DNA of 64,000 bases, taken from Hexactinellida sp. DTS-2022 (lineage: Eukaryota > Porifera > Hexactinellida). This document shows, one piece after another, positions 23,671 to 35,157 of this stretch. Under the pieces are notes generated by a model. That model did not search any database, had not been told where the DNA came from, and was given only the letters and a program-made list of their open reading frames with translations. Both the position numbers and the translations under genes were made by a program. Positions within the stretch are counted from its first letter, which is position 1, and every line of letters starts with the position of its first letter. Where the stretch lies: positions 1,922,001-1,986,000 of the forward strand of contig JAPNXP010000006.1 of assembly GCA_028753945.1 (NCBI GenBank). The letters are read 5' to 3'.

Positions 23671-25594
23671 GTACCTAGACCATTGTTCTATTGAAAATGG
23701 TAAAGCAATAACAATGGGACAAGAGTTAATTGATGTTATCTGTAGCTCTGACTCCAGAGAATCACTTCGTGCCGTATGCTCTGATGGGACTAATGTTAAT
23801 GTCGGAAAAGATGGTGGGGTAATACGATATCTGGAACTAAATGTTGGACGACCGTTACAAAGAATGATCTGCTCTTTCATTTTAACGAATTACCATTTCG
23901 ACACCTTCTTGAATTCTACTTTGGGAAAAACAACCGGACCCCGCACATTGGTAGCGAATTCGGCAAACAAATCACGCAAGATTTAACAACTTTGCCAATA
24001 GTCAATTAGTCTCAAATCTTAAGTTGTAGCATTGAAATTCTCCCGGAGCATGTTTTAAGTGAACTAAGCATTGACTAGAAATTTCTTTACAATATAGCGA
24101 AAGCAATAGGAAACAGTTCAAAATGTTTTCCTATATCTCTTATCGATCAAAATCCAGGTACCATGCATCATGCTCGATGACTCACAAGAGCAAACAGAAT
24201 CCTTCGACTATACGCTTCAACTAGTGTTCCTTCATTCGAGTTCATCAGAATTGTTTCCTACATCATAGATGTGTACATTCCATCTTGGTTTCACTTCAAA
24301 CGACATCCATATTGTTTTCAAGGCGCATCAAATATATTTCATTGCATATCTCTAATGCGAACTTACTTAAGTCATGACGAACTAGAAGTGGTCTAAAAAG
24401 TTGTACAACACAATGCACACATGGCTCATCATGAAAACATCTTATTATGCGCTATTATGGACGAAAACCAATTTTACAGGAAACTTGCACTTGGAAAGAT
24501 ACTTGAAGCACGAAGAGACGCGCAAGAAACTCAATCCATTGTTGTAAGAAACTTCAGTCCTCCTTCAATTAACTTCGAGGCTGAAAGTTATTGGAATTTA
24601 ATTTGTTGGACAAATACACTAATCACTGACCCCCCACTTTTATCTGATATCGACGATGATAACTTAACTAAAGGTGCTATTGAGGGTCACTTACCTATAC
24701 CATTAATTCCTTGTAACACACAAGCTGTTGAACGCACAGTAAAGTTAATCACTGAAATGTCATTACAAGCTTCCAGTTATGAAGAGCGTCATGGCCGAGT
24801 TTTGGAAACTCTGGAATCGAGGAAAATAATGCCCAAATTCAATACTTAAAAGCAATTTTCTACGCATTAATTTTTTTAATATTTGTTGATAGGGTTAGAA
24901 ATTGTCTGTGGAGGTTATATTTAATAACATAAAGTGAAATAAAAATGATAATAGCTCGAAATCACATTAAATTTAGCAATTGATACAAATAGATCATACT
25001 GTTAATTATTTGAATTTAATGTTGCACATTATGAACCCAAGATTCTTCGGGCCGCCTGCGGTGGGGTCAAACGTGTATAAATTTGGCTTAGATTATGCAT
25101 GGTTGTTTCATTTGATGAACCTCAAAGACTCACCGAGTGTCGTCACTACGATCCCTGAAAAATCGCTCTCGAGCTAGAGATTCTTGTTGTTGTTGTTCAG
25201 AAATGATTAGTGGAATCAAATTCGCCATTTGAATATAAATTATGAATAGTAATATAGTTAGTCTTTGATGTATTTACGGTATTTTGTATTGATTATTTGA
25301 TCTTATACTCCTGTCTATACACTAGTAATTAATCATAATCTAACAACGTTTATGTAAATTGTTATGTGCGTGGTGATTAATAAAGGTGTTTACATTCCTT
25401 TCACCGCGTACAAGCACTTTGACTTTGATTATTTAGAGTATAATCTAAATTTATATGTATTCTTTAATAAATAAGAGATTCACAAAACATTGTAGGCAAC
25501 AAATATTTAAGTAATAATAGATACATATATTTAACTATATTTTTATTTGAGGCCGATTCCAAACTCCAAGAGAATAGAAATTGAGTGAAATAAA

Positions 25595-25740
25595 ATTCAA
25601 AGTAAAAAGTTCATACTTAAGTTCAAACTTAACTAAGTATGAACTTAAGTTTGAACTTAACTCTTAGTGAATACGACTTAAGTTCGAACTTAAATAAGTT
25701 TGAACTTAAGACTTAAGTTCAAACTTAGTGAATACGGCCC
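25595..25740. mobile_element. Palindromic MITE of the GTATTCACTAAG type
   Basis: Alternating direct and inverted AACTTAAGTT units end at the right in TTAGTGAATACGGCCCC. The same terminal word is seen, in GTAC-rich form, in the element at 46460-48166. The left end is unclear. Confidence 0.55.
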
Positions 25741-26110
25741 CAGTAGTATAGAGATAGATGCAATAATGGATGAACTTCATGCTCCAACTAAAGAAAGATC
25801 GGAGTGGCTCATGCTCGAGAATAGTGACAAAGGCTACCATGAATATACTGACAAGGAAATAGTGGCGAATGTTACAAAAAGAATTGAGGAGATTGACGAA
25901 GAAGATGACGATGCAATTACCCAGGAAGAAACTCATGCACAAGCTTGCGAGGCATTGGAAAAACTTCTAGCGTATCTGAAGCAGCAATCCGATGTAACGT
26001 TTGGAACTAATGTGATAATCAACGCGCTCCATAATCAGACTGCCATGAAAATATTTAATACTCTAAAGCAGTGGAGAGTTAGTGGCTATTTTGAAAAATG
26101 TATAGATTAA
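25741..26110 (+). pseudogene. Tigger/pogo-like transposase, C-terminal tail
   Basis: Encodes a short acidic tail ending at TAG/TAA 26108-26110. EWLMLENSDKGYHEYTDKEI, then EEDDDAITQEETHAQACEAL and LLAYLKQQSD match the C-terminal tail of Tigger/jerky-like proteins, where an acidic patch precedes a helical end. The catalytic DDE part between this and 19217-20178 is missing, apparently lost together with the insertion of the 100-bp-TIR element. Confidence 0.65.
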
Positions 26111-26304
26111 TTTTTTATTACACTATTAATATGTTTTGTAATGATTCATTATAGCGACAGTCATACGAACAATTCACTTTTCGGAACCCCCCCTCTGTAC
26201 CATCATGCTCTGATAACTGACATTAGCTGTACTAATGAATATTGTATTTAATATTTTTTTTTTGTTAAAATCACATAGTAAATTTTCGTGAACTACATAG
26301 TTCT

Positions 26305-26467
26305 CAGAGGCAGTCTCAGGGGGAGGGGGGGGGGTTCCAGGGGTCCGGACCCCCCTTTTTCTGGACTAATGAAATTATGCCTGTACAGAAATTAGATTTC
26401 AGAAATTATTCCTGGAATTTTGTAAATTAGACCCCCCCCCTTTTATCAAATCCTGCGACCGCCCCTG
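26305..26467. mobile_element. hAT-like G/C-run MITE (163 bp)
   Basis: Inverted ends are CAGAGGCAGTCTCAGG and, read inwards from the right, CAGGGGCGGTCGCAGG, each followed by G or C runs. The flanks do not give a clean duplication. Confidence 0.6.
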
Positions 26468-26899
26468 GTTTTTAAGTTGTCTAAAGTAAGAAAGTACGAT
26501 AATGTGAATTTGGGTCAATACTTTGTAAATGATTCTCATTCAGTAGTGCAAAAAGTGCTAAATTGTCACATTAATTATGTATGAAATTTAGATAAAATTG
26601 TGGTTCGGTTATTCAAATATTAGACTCAGTTTTAGTTGAGTTATTCCATTTTAGAAAAATCAAATATGCTGCATCCAACTTTCTTTATATAATTCGAATA
26701 TACTAAATCTGATAAACTCAATTCAATTTATTTTGCTACTTTAGAAGTTGAGTTGTATTCTTTTTAAATTGAAATAACGGCAAAATGGAACACCAAAACA
26801 CCACTAAGAAGTTAATACTAGTTAAATAGAAGTTACAGAACAATATCTAGAAACATATATTTAAATGTCAAACTCCGAAAGCTTAATTAATATATATAT

Positions 26900-28062
26900 C
26901 ACAGTGGGCCAATAGGGGGAAGTAGGAGTATTTTTCATACTCAAGAATATAGGGCATATTATTATTATCGAATTAAGCATTGTCTAAAACCTAGAATGCG
27001 AAGTTTATCAAGTCTTATGACTTCAAAATTTTGAATACAGCGAGTCTGAATGAATGATGTGATATAATTGGAATTAGAGATTGAATATTGCGGTTTCACA
27101 AACGGAAAGATTCTATTTATAAAGTCGTTCTGCATAGTATAATGATTGAAACTGAATAGCTATTTCATTTTCTAAGTATTCAAGCTTAATCTCATTGCTA
27201 TAATGGGAATGCTTATGAATGCTATTCACGTAAAATTAGATATCTAATTTTACGGTTTTACTCCGAATCGGACACAAATTTATTTGCCAATATAGTTGGA
27301 AATTATGTCTTGGGTGCTCTTGGGTAGGAGATTTTATGTTTTCTAATAGTAATTTATCATCTTAACTTTAGTTTAAGATAATTTCCAGGCCCGCACAAAG
27401 CCGCACAGTATATAATTTATTCAATTTGGTATTGGCCTCTAATGAATCTCGTAAAAATGAGTAAAAATAAAATAATTGATTGTAGTACATTTTTTGATTA
27501 TTTCAAATAACTGATGGTCTATAATGAGCATCGAAGAAGCATCTAATCATTTGAATACAAAATTAGCATTCAGCGCATCAACCTATGAACACATCCAGGT
27601 TTTTGAAACTCCGGTAAGTAACATTTATCAGATTCGGAGGGGATTTAATGAACTAGCTATTATTCCCAATATACAACAAAGCTATAAAAAACGATCTAAG
27701 GTCCCAAAGAGTAGTTATACTTGCGATAATGACACTCAGTAACCATCTATCCTCTTTGTATCCAATGTAATATATTGTTTTCCAGGCATTTGACTAGGCT
27801 TTCATTATTTTTTCCCATTGTTTAAGTTTTTTTATCAAATATCATGGGTGACTAATAAAAGATTGTTAACAAACCAAAATTTAGTTTTTCATTAAATTAG
27901 AACAAATTACCCAAAACTCAACTTTAGAGACTGCATACATAATTTTTGATGATGCCATTCAATTTCCTGCTATCAATAACCTATATGTCAATAATACTTC
28001 ACAAGTGGCTATCTGCTAACAAAATGCCTATTTCCGCTAAACTGTCTTTTTGGCCCACTGTG
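26900..28062. mobile_element. TIR element CACAGTGGGCCAA (1.16 kb)
   Basis: 13-bp inverted ends CACAGTGGGCCAA bracket 1163 bp. The interior has a perfect 26-bp palindrome around 27229-27254 and one 72-codon open frame (27524-27742) with no recognisable motif. No TA duplication is clear. Confidence 0.55.
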
Positions 28063-29600
28063 GACTGAATGCTCAACATAAATTTTTTCATTGAATTCCA
28101 TTGTAATTTTTGGTTGCTATGCAAATTACAGACGTACTGCTACTCGTAAACTAAGTAATAAATTGTGACATATTAAGCTATACAATTCTTGCATATCAAT
28201 AACCAACATGCTATTACATAGATATGTATTTATTAATGAATAATTTCTAAATTCAACATGAATTTGCAAAAATTATAAACAACAACAAATGTGTCTCGAT
28301 AATACTCAATTACTTAGTTGAGAACTTTGAAATTTACTTCTAGGAAACAATTGGAAGCAGAGCTCCTCAGAGTACGATCCAAAATCAGGAAGGCAAAAAT
28401 CTTGATGGGATTCTAATATATCCATGGAACCAAATTTGAAGAGGAATCGTGTTTCTAATCCACTGGAGTTGCCTTCAGATGACGATGAAGTAGCTAAGAT
28501 CAAAGTGGATCATAGAAAGAGCATTTATAATCTTTCAAAGCAAAAGTTCAAGACTCTCTAGTGTCCTTGAATCCATCAAGTTCCTCTCAATTATTGAGAA
28601 TAATTCGGAATCAAAGATTGCGGCACAATAACATTCCAATCAAAAAGATAATCGAGGGGTAGCAAAAGTTTCTAAGTCTAATGAGTATGACAAGTTCCCT
28701 GATCAATTCGTTAAGATATTGAAGAAAGACCGACATCTTTTATTCCTTGTAGATTTCTTAGAGATTGTGTGGAGGAAATATACTCAACTAAGATATCATT
28801 TGCTATCTAGCGAGATCTGTTTCCCTGCTTACCATAAGGTTGTGGAAATAAGGAACATAATAATTTACGAAAAGATATTCAAATGTACGCCAATTCTGTA
28901 AATCCAGTGGGCCTAAATGTACCATATGCCCAGTACGTTCGTCATACATTCTGCAGAATAATGTCAACTGTAGCTCCTCCCAAAATCAAGATTTTCCTCT
29001 CCAATTCAAGATAGAAGATAGACTAGTACTGCATCCGATTATCAAAATAATTGTGCATTTTATGGTACAAGCATGAAATTTTTCACAATTATTATATAGG
29101 CCATGAAGTTCATCTTAAGATCGTGAATCTTCTTGAAAGTCACCTGTATTGACCTTGGTGCCTATTTTGGTTTCTCACCTTTCCATATATGGTAAGGTAG
29201 TAAATAACTCGAATGTACTATTGTCTACACTCTACAGGAAGTGATATATGGGGAGTCGATTGGTTCTATTGAATTTATATAAATATGTATGGACATTGCT
29301 TTTGAAGTTTCACACCTGTCCATATATGTACGTATGATAAAACTTTAAGAACTCGTGTTAGTTAAAACTAGACATTATAAAAAGCGAAGCGCTAGTTGTT
29401 AATAATTTGTATTCGGTTACAGGTAGACAATAAAAATGGCCTATATCTCCTGTATAATTAGGAAAAGGTGAGTATAGAGCAGTGTTTTTCCAACCTAGGG
29501 TCCACAATAGGTATTACGGTCAATGGGAGGGGATCCATAGAATGACTAAAAGGGGTCTACGGTTGAAAAAGGTTGGGAAAATCAGATTATAGCAGCATTT
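28063..29600. other. No gene recognised
   Basis: AT-rich. About 29215-29335 matches 53680-53790 (shared GGAGTCGATTGGTTCTATTG and TTTCACACCTGTCCATATAT) and is related to the foldback arms near 37400. Small open frames at 28306-28503 and 28719-28901 have no family signal. Confidence 0.4.
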
Positions 29601-29689
29601 CCTGATCTCAGGGTACACACAGAGAGCAGCGGAAAACTCCTTACTTTTGACCAGGATCTCGGAGATGCGCTCAGGAAGGCATGTGACCA

Positions 29690-32396
29690 TGATAGTGAAG
29701 CTTTATACTTGGCAAGAGCTGCTCAGATCGTGTGTCAAGAAATGTTCAATCAAAGTTCTCTTGTAATGGGTCATTCGAGCAAGGTTGTGAACAAGAGGCC
29801 GTCCCAACTTCATTGGTGGGTCTCGTGAACATGATACAAGAAGGGCCAAAAACATCAACACCTGGCACAGTTGGGAACCACATAGATTACAAGTGCTGCT
29901 CATTCTATATCTCAGCTATTGATTTTCAACAGCGTGAAACATACACGGTCTGCCAAATCAAACAGCTCAGTACACCATTGTCGAGAGCGGGAAAGTCCTC
30001 TTCCAATGTACATAGCTCTTAATTCATGGCCTCTTACGCAAGATAACTCTGGTTGACACTTTATTTAGTCTGGGAATGTGTATATCACATGACCACATGA
30101 CCAAGTACTACAAATAACTCCAGACTTGGCAAACGGAATTTGTACTAGATTCGAAGCAGATAAGGTAGTGTATACACCCAAAATTCGTAAAGGACTCTTT
30201 AACATAGGTGCAGTTGATAACATAGACCACAACCAACTTGAACTACTGCTCACGTATCCTTTCATTGTACAAGTATTTGCATAATTCAACATATAAAGCT
30301 AAAGAAGAAGATACAGAGTGGCTGAACACAGTAATGACGCACTAAAGAAGGAATAACTGAACAATGGAGACTGGATTTCATGGTCAGCCTACCATGCTCA
30401 CAACCAGCAAAAAGCAATCCCTCTAGCAACATTAAATGCCCTTTTACCTCTATAGAAGTATAAAAATTAAGTATCAGATAAGTATGTTAAAGTAGTACCC
30501 TCAATGCTTCGTACCGATTAAAAAGGTTTTGACAAGTTTTGCTCAGATTATTGAGGTTCTCATTTTAAAGATGCCTATAGAAAATATAATACTTAGCTAA
30601 TCCGAACAGAAATTCTTTGAATCGGAACACCGCTGTTCGGATTTATAGAGGGTCTACTGGACTCCTTATAATGCAGATAAATTCCTTTTATAGTTTGCTT
30701 AGGAAATTGGCTAGAAATCAAGGATGGACATTTGCACTGACCCAGCAAATGTTGCAAGCTCAGGTACAGCAGACTCGTTCATTTCAAGGAGCCATGTGAC
30801 GACAACACGTCATGCAAATCAGGTGAAAACAGCAAGTCTGTATTGTTTGATAATCCAGGCATATACTAAACAAGTCCACTGACAGAAGAAGAAGGTACTC
30901 ATACATTCAAAGAATGGAAGGTACTCATACATTCAAAGAACATTCAAAGAATACAAAGCAAACTGTTCATTTTGATTACTGGTTCAAGGTTGTGTCACTC
31001 ACTAGAGATCATATATCTTCTGTATGATAGATCACTTCGGGAATGCCACGCCCATTATTCCGTTGGTTTGTGTCCACATCCGTAACATGATGATTATATC
31101 GGAAAATCATCCAACCATCCTCTCAGAATTCCGTGTTGGAAAATTTGTTGTCTACAGAACAAGTAACAGGTTTTCAACAATGGCCATCGACCAATGTCAC
31201 TAGCAGAATAACAGTTTGGTAAAAGGATTTGGAGGGGCAGTTGGGCTGGTAGACAATCCCGCAGCACTGAGGCGCTGGACATTGGCAGGCCCTGAAGTTG
31301 CGCGATTGATTGCAGAATTTGAAGACGGTCAGGAGGCTGGCGGTAAGTGCGAAACAAAACCTCGATCGTCACCATCAACAACAACTTGAAGTGCAGTCTG
31401 CCTTTCTTAAAGATGTCCAATCGCTAACAGCTGTGATTCAAGTGATGGGGTCTGATTCTAGACACCAAATATATCATGAACGAGTCAGTTGCTGAAACTG
31501 TCAGAAAAGTGGAAACCATGGCTCAATACGAATACAACAAGTTTGTTGATGAAAGGCTGTCCAAGTGTGCGAAGCCTGTGACAGATATATTGTCCAAGAA
31601 CAAGCTACCAGTTTTCAGCCGTCCTGCAGTGAAAGTTCCTTCGAAAGGAAAGCTACAGCTGCTTTTAGTAAAAGGTGACTGCAATTTATTCTCCCGGTTA
31701 TATCTGGCATATCAGTTAACAGACGGGGTTGTGGACCAGTTTTCTGACACGAAAATCATGCTTGCCCACCATCTCTGTTACTAGGAGGCAAACTTCGGTA
31801 TGGTACAAAGGCCGATCTAATGCCTTGCCTCGAAGCAGAGACAACAGCATCGGAAGAATCCCCTGTCGTTGATGCGATATTTTTGGATGGTGCCGCCGTG
31901 GTCCATATGTGAATCCCGGAACAGCAAAGACCTTTTTGGAGTATGCAGAGCAGTGTTTGTCCCATATGTATCAGCACAACTTGAGAATACAATGCGTGTT
32001 GACATTGTTTGGGATGTTTATAAACCAGATAGCCTTAAGGGTACTCTCAGACAAAAGAAGGGCAAAGGTGTGCGTAGATGATTAGTTCTTACTGCAGCGA
32101 TGGAAAATAGATGAAAAGATTTCCTTCGCGTGGACGAAATCAAAACAGAAGTGTTCAGCATCCTGTCACACAAGGTCGCTCTTATACATAGAGGGAAAGG
32201 AAGTGTATATAACCGATGGACATAATGTACTTTGTTCTTCTGTACAAGCTGATTTAGCAGGACTGGTGCCATGCTCACAAGAGGAAGCCGACACGCGTCT
32301 GTTTTTGCACGTTGAAGATGCTGTCAAAAAGGGATACACAAAGAGATTTGGTGCGAACAATTGATACTGACCCAGATATTTTAGAAGCCATAGAGT
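29690..32396 (+). pseudogene. Uncharacterised multicopy metazoan protein family (EEADTR type), decayed
   Basis: I recognise motifs from a large protein that occurs in many copies in cnidarian, mollusc and fish genomes without a settled function. In order they are FNIGAVDNIDHNQ (about 30200), AETVRKVETMAQYEYNKFVD with KLPVFSRPAVK, and KGDCNLFSRLYLAYQ. Next are KLRYGTKADLMPCLE with FLDGAAVVHM, then VDIVWDVYKPDSLKG with KGKGVRR. The last is EEADTRLFLHVEDAVKKGY (about 32280-32340) followed by VRTIDTDPDILEA. Stops and frame changes are frequent, and the usual part after TDTD is gone. A truncated pogo MITE lies inside at 30510-30661. The copy number of the family suggests a mobile element, but that is inference. 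Confidence 0.55.
30510..30661 (-). mobile_element. Truncated pogo-like MITE
   Basis: Inverted partial copy of the element at 54881-55213. It shares CTAATCCGAACAGAA and GAATCGGAACACC and ends in a degenerate TAGAGGGTCTACTG-type terminus. One end is missing. Confidence 0.55.
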
Positions 32397-33044
32397 AAGT
32401 TCTAATATACCCTGCAATTTCTAGGATACAACAACATAAATAAACGAATACATTTTACAAGCCTATCTAGTGCCAGGACAACTATTATTTACCAATTCCC
32501 ATTTGAAACCACTGTGACCTAATGGTAACGGAATATTAGGCCTGAATAAAGGAAACAAAATCAATAAATATTTTTATGACTATATTTAAATATTTAAATT
32601 AAAGAAAACATAGACAAATTTGTAGTGAAGGCTATACTGAATGAAATGAAAAACAATCAAATTTAAAATCGAAATTATACGCGATAGCTATTATGTGAGA
32701 CAGAGTTCACGATTTCATACCTGGAAACTAATGTCTGTAATTTCGTTTCGCTCTTGGATAGTTCTGGATGATATTTTACCTCTCCTGCCTCACATTTAGC
32801 TAGTGTAGCTTGATGCAGTGGTTGTCTCTTCTTAGTTAATAGTTTGCTTATTGTAAGATGAGAATCTGATACAGTTGTTTGAAAGGCATTATTCCAACCT
32901 TCGACATAGTTAGCGGTACGTGCTGATGATTACCAACTCTGGTAAACATGTTCCATAAGCCGATAGGAGAAAGTGGAGCTCTACTACGTGGTTTGGTAGA
33001 TTTTTAGCTATGTAATTGTTTTTGAAACGGTTCACATTGGACAT
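32397..33044. other. No gene recognised
   Basis: AT-rich stretch between the end of the decayed multicopy gene and the dispersed repeat at 33045. No coding or repeat signal I can name. Confidence 0.3.
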
Positions 33045-33580
33045 TTTCAGGGGTGTAAGTGGAAATAGGAAACTATGCTAGATAGACTCTAATGTAGTAT
33101 TATTGACTGTAGGTTATCGGCAGCTGCAAAATGAATGGCATCATAAAAAATGATGTACGTAGTCTCCTAAACGTAGTTCTAGACAATTCATGTTAATTCT
33201 GTCATAAATAATATTTTAGGTTAGTTAACAAATTTTTTTGTTCACCCACGATTATTGATTATATTTCTTGAACAAGGTATAATAAAAAAAAAAAACCTAA
33301 TATATATGGTTGAAGCGACCTACGTCGCTCTTTTTCTCGCAGTTAGAAACTTTTTTATAAGAATATTACTTCACATAGGTTTTAGAGCTAGAAGAACCCA
33401 GTTTTGGCAATATTGTTGACATCTCAATATGTAAAAAGTATGTCTCCACTAATTTACCGACAGTTCAACTCTCTGCTAAACTTTAATTCATCAAATTGAT
33501 ACCGAATTGTCTGATATTAGTCAGATTCGAATTCATCGTGATCCATAAACTGACTGGATTCGAGTTAAGAAAGACAAACA
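33045..33580 (+). repeat. Dispersed repeat, copy of 21466-22018
   Basis: Same orientation and nearly the full length of the copy at 21466-22018, with an A-rich expansion near 33283. Downstream, 33950-34085 contains a cluster of TTTGATCAAA-type palindromes. Confidence 0.7.
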
Positions 33581-34245
33581 CTAATTATGAATTATTGATT
33601 CAAATATCAAAATAAATGTGAAATTAATGTAGCATTTAATTATAGAAAGTGACTTGGTTCATTCGCAATAGAAAACATACTGTGCGGCCTTGAATAAAGT
33701 TTGTTTGGAAGGAATTTGTCCAGCCTGTCTAATAAAATTACAAATTTACCAACCACGACCGGCCACATTGCATTCTTAGATAGAATTTAATGTAAAAATT
33801 TCAAAAAGGTCTCCGAATCGATATTATTCAAAAAGATTTTGCGAAAAATAAAACTGTTGGAAAATGAATAAATACGATTAATAACGTTGTTGATATATTT
33901 ATATTCTGTAATTCACTAGTTTAAATTTGAAAGCATAGGAGGGATCTGCACATTTTGATCAAATTTCTAGGTAGAATTTAGATCAAATTCTCTTAATAGA
34001 ACTTTGATCAAATATGCAAAATCAGAATTTGATCAAAGTTCGACTATTGCTATTGATGTAGAATTTTGATCAAGTTCACAAAATAATTGTTGAAACAAAC
34101 TTCTATTGTTGTTAGATAATGAAATAAATAATAACATTTAACAAAATGAGAAGCATACTTAAAAACAGCGTAATAATGAGTTAACACAATGAAGAGTTAC
34201 TAATATTCCTACATAAGCATTTGAATAAAGAATGATAGTTAACTC

Positions 34246-34422
34246 TCATTGAAATATCTGTAATTTGCTCGTAATGCAACAGCGACATGTAGGATATCTG
34301 TCTTCTCGATTAAAGTTTAAAGCACAGGTTCCGCATACCTGTGCATATCCACATGGCAAAAAAACATATGTCGAAACTCTCTCCATCAAACAGATTATAC
34401 AAGGATTACAACTATTGATTCT
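34246..34422 (-). pseudogene. RING-finger fragment
   Basis: An open frame with no start encodes CNPCIICLMERVSTYVFLPC, then GYAQVCGTCALNFN and YPTCRCCITSKLQ before TGA. The Cys spacing (CxxC, PCG, CxxC, CxxC) is that of a C3HC4 RING as in IAP- or neuralized-like E3 ubiquitin ligases, but the His after PCG is Tyr and the Pro of CPxC is replaced. Just upstream on the same strand another frame reads DEYDDGVITSEES, suggesting a frameshift joined the two. It is probably a decayed 3' exon. Confidence 0.5.
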
Positions 34423-35157
34423 TCACTAGTTATAACTCCATCATCATATTCATCAGAATCTGAGAATTCAGTGTAGTTTAATTGCAAATTACCAATCGTT
34501 TTAGACACTTCATTGATGTACTCCATAGGCGTGTACCCTCCATTTCCAGCTTTTCTTTACATCTATTTCGTCTCTTTTCAGTTTCAATATCTTTTTCCGT
34601 CTCTCTCCGATTGGTAAGCCATTCATAAATCTTTGATATTATTGTTCATATTTTATCACAAACCACTTCTTGAATTGACTTATTTCCTTCATGAGTTCTC
34701 TAGCAGAGAAGGAATATATTCATTGTAAAATCCTAGCAGCTCTAGCGCTACAACAAGTTTCGGCGTCCTCTGGTGATCATCTACCAGTTCCTTTTGTCAA
34801 GAAATAGTGAGCACAGGTACATTTAATAAGGATACTAAACGGGATATCTGAAAAAATGTGTGTTTCACAATTACAATATCCCACTAATATTTCAGAATTT
34901 GATGCAATACGATACAATAAGTTTAGTAATCATCCGTCCGGAGATGATATGTATATACGTTGTACGATGTAAACGCCATATAAATAAGGTATATTCTTAG
35001 ACATACACAATTGATTAAGTTGCACCTTTGAATACATTAAATGTATATATCCACCCATAATTGTTGTATACAAAATTTACACGAATATCATAGACATATA
35101 AGTTCACTTTTCTGTGCAACTTTCAATTTGCACTTCCTACATCACCTACTACCACTT

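Larger units (their letters stand above)
20637..24849 (+). pseudogene. Unclassified transposase-like protein of the 100-bp-TIR element
   Basis: This belongs to a multicopy family I know from many invertebrate genomes without an agreed name. Ordered motifs are NERKTRDSFKRKV with LFDI, then LARMARKAEEDRLAERE and AAIRYGVSDRAA. Further on are FDSRKDDTKVS with KEEHLSVLEEPGSLYL, then CSDGTNVNVGKDGGVIRYLE and GRPLQ. The last are ANRILRLY with PSWFHFKR, then ENILLCAIMDENQFYRKLAL and PCNTQAVERTVKLITEMS, ending MPKF. Frames change several times (for example 23980-24420), and there are probable introns (acceptor near 21140). CSDGTNVN and NTQAVE are candidate catalytic blocks by conservation only. Interruptions: 21466-22018, 22105-22674 and 23472-23670. 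Confidence 0.7.
20229..25138 (+). mobile_element. DNA transposon with 100-bp TIRs (4.9 kb)
   Basis: 20229-20328 and 25039-25138 are near-perfect inverted repeats of 100 bp, beginning ACTCGGTGAGTCTTTGAGG. Between them is one plus-strand coding unit (20637-24849) with three nested repeats. I could not find a target duplication: the immediate flanks differ. It lies between the two ends of the Tigger-like gene. Confidence 0.85.
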
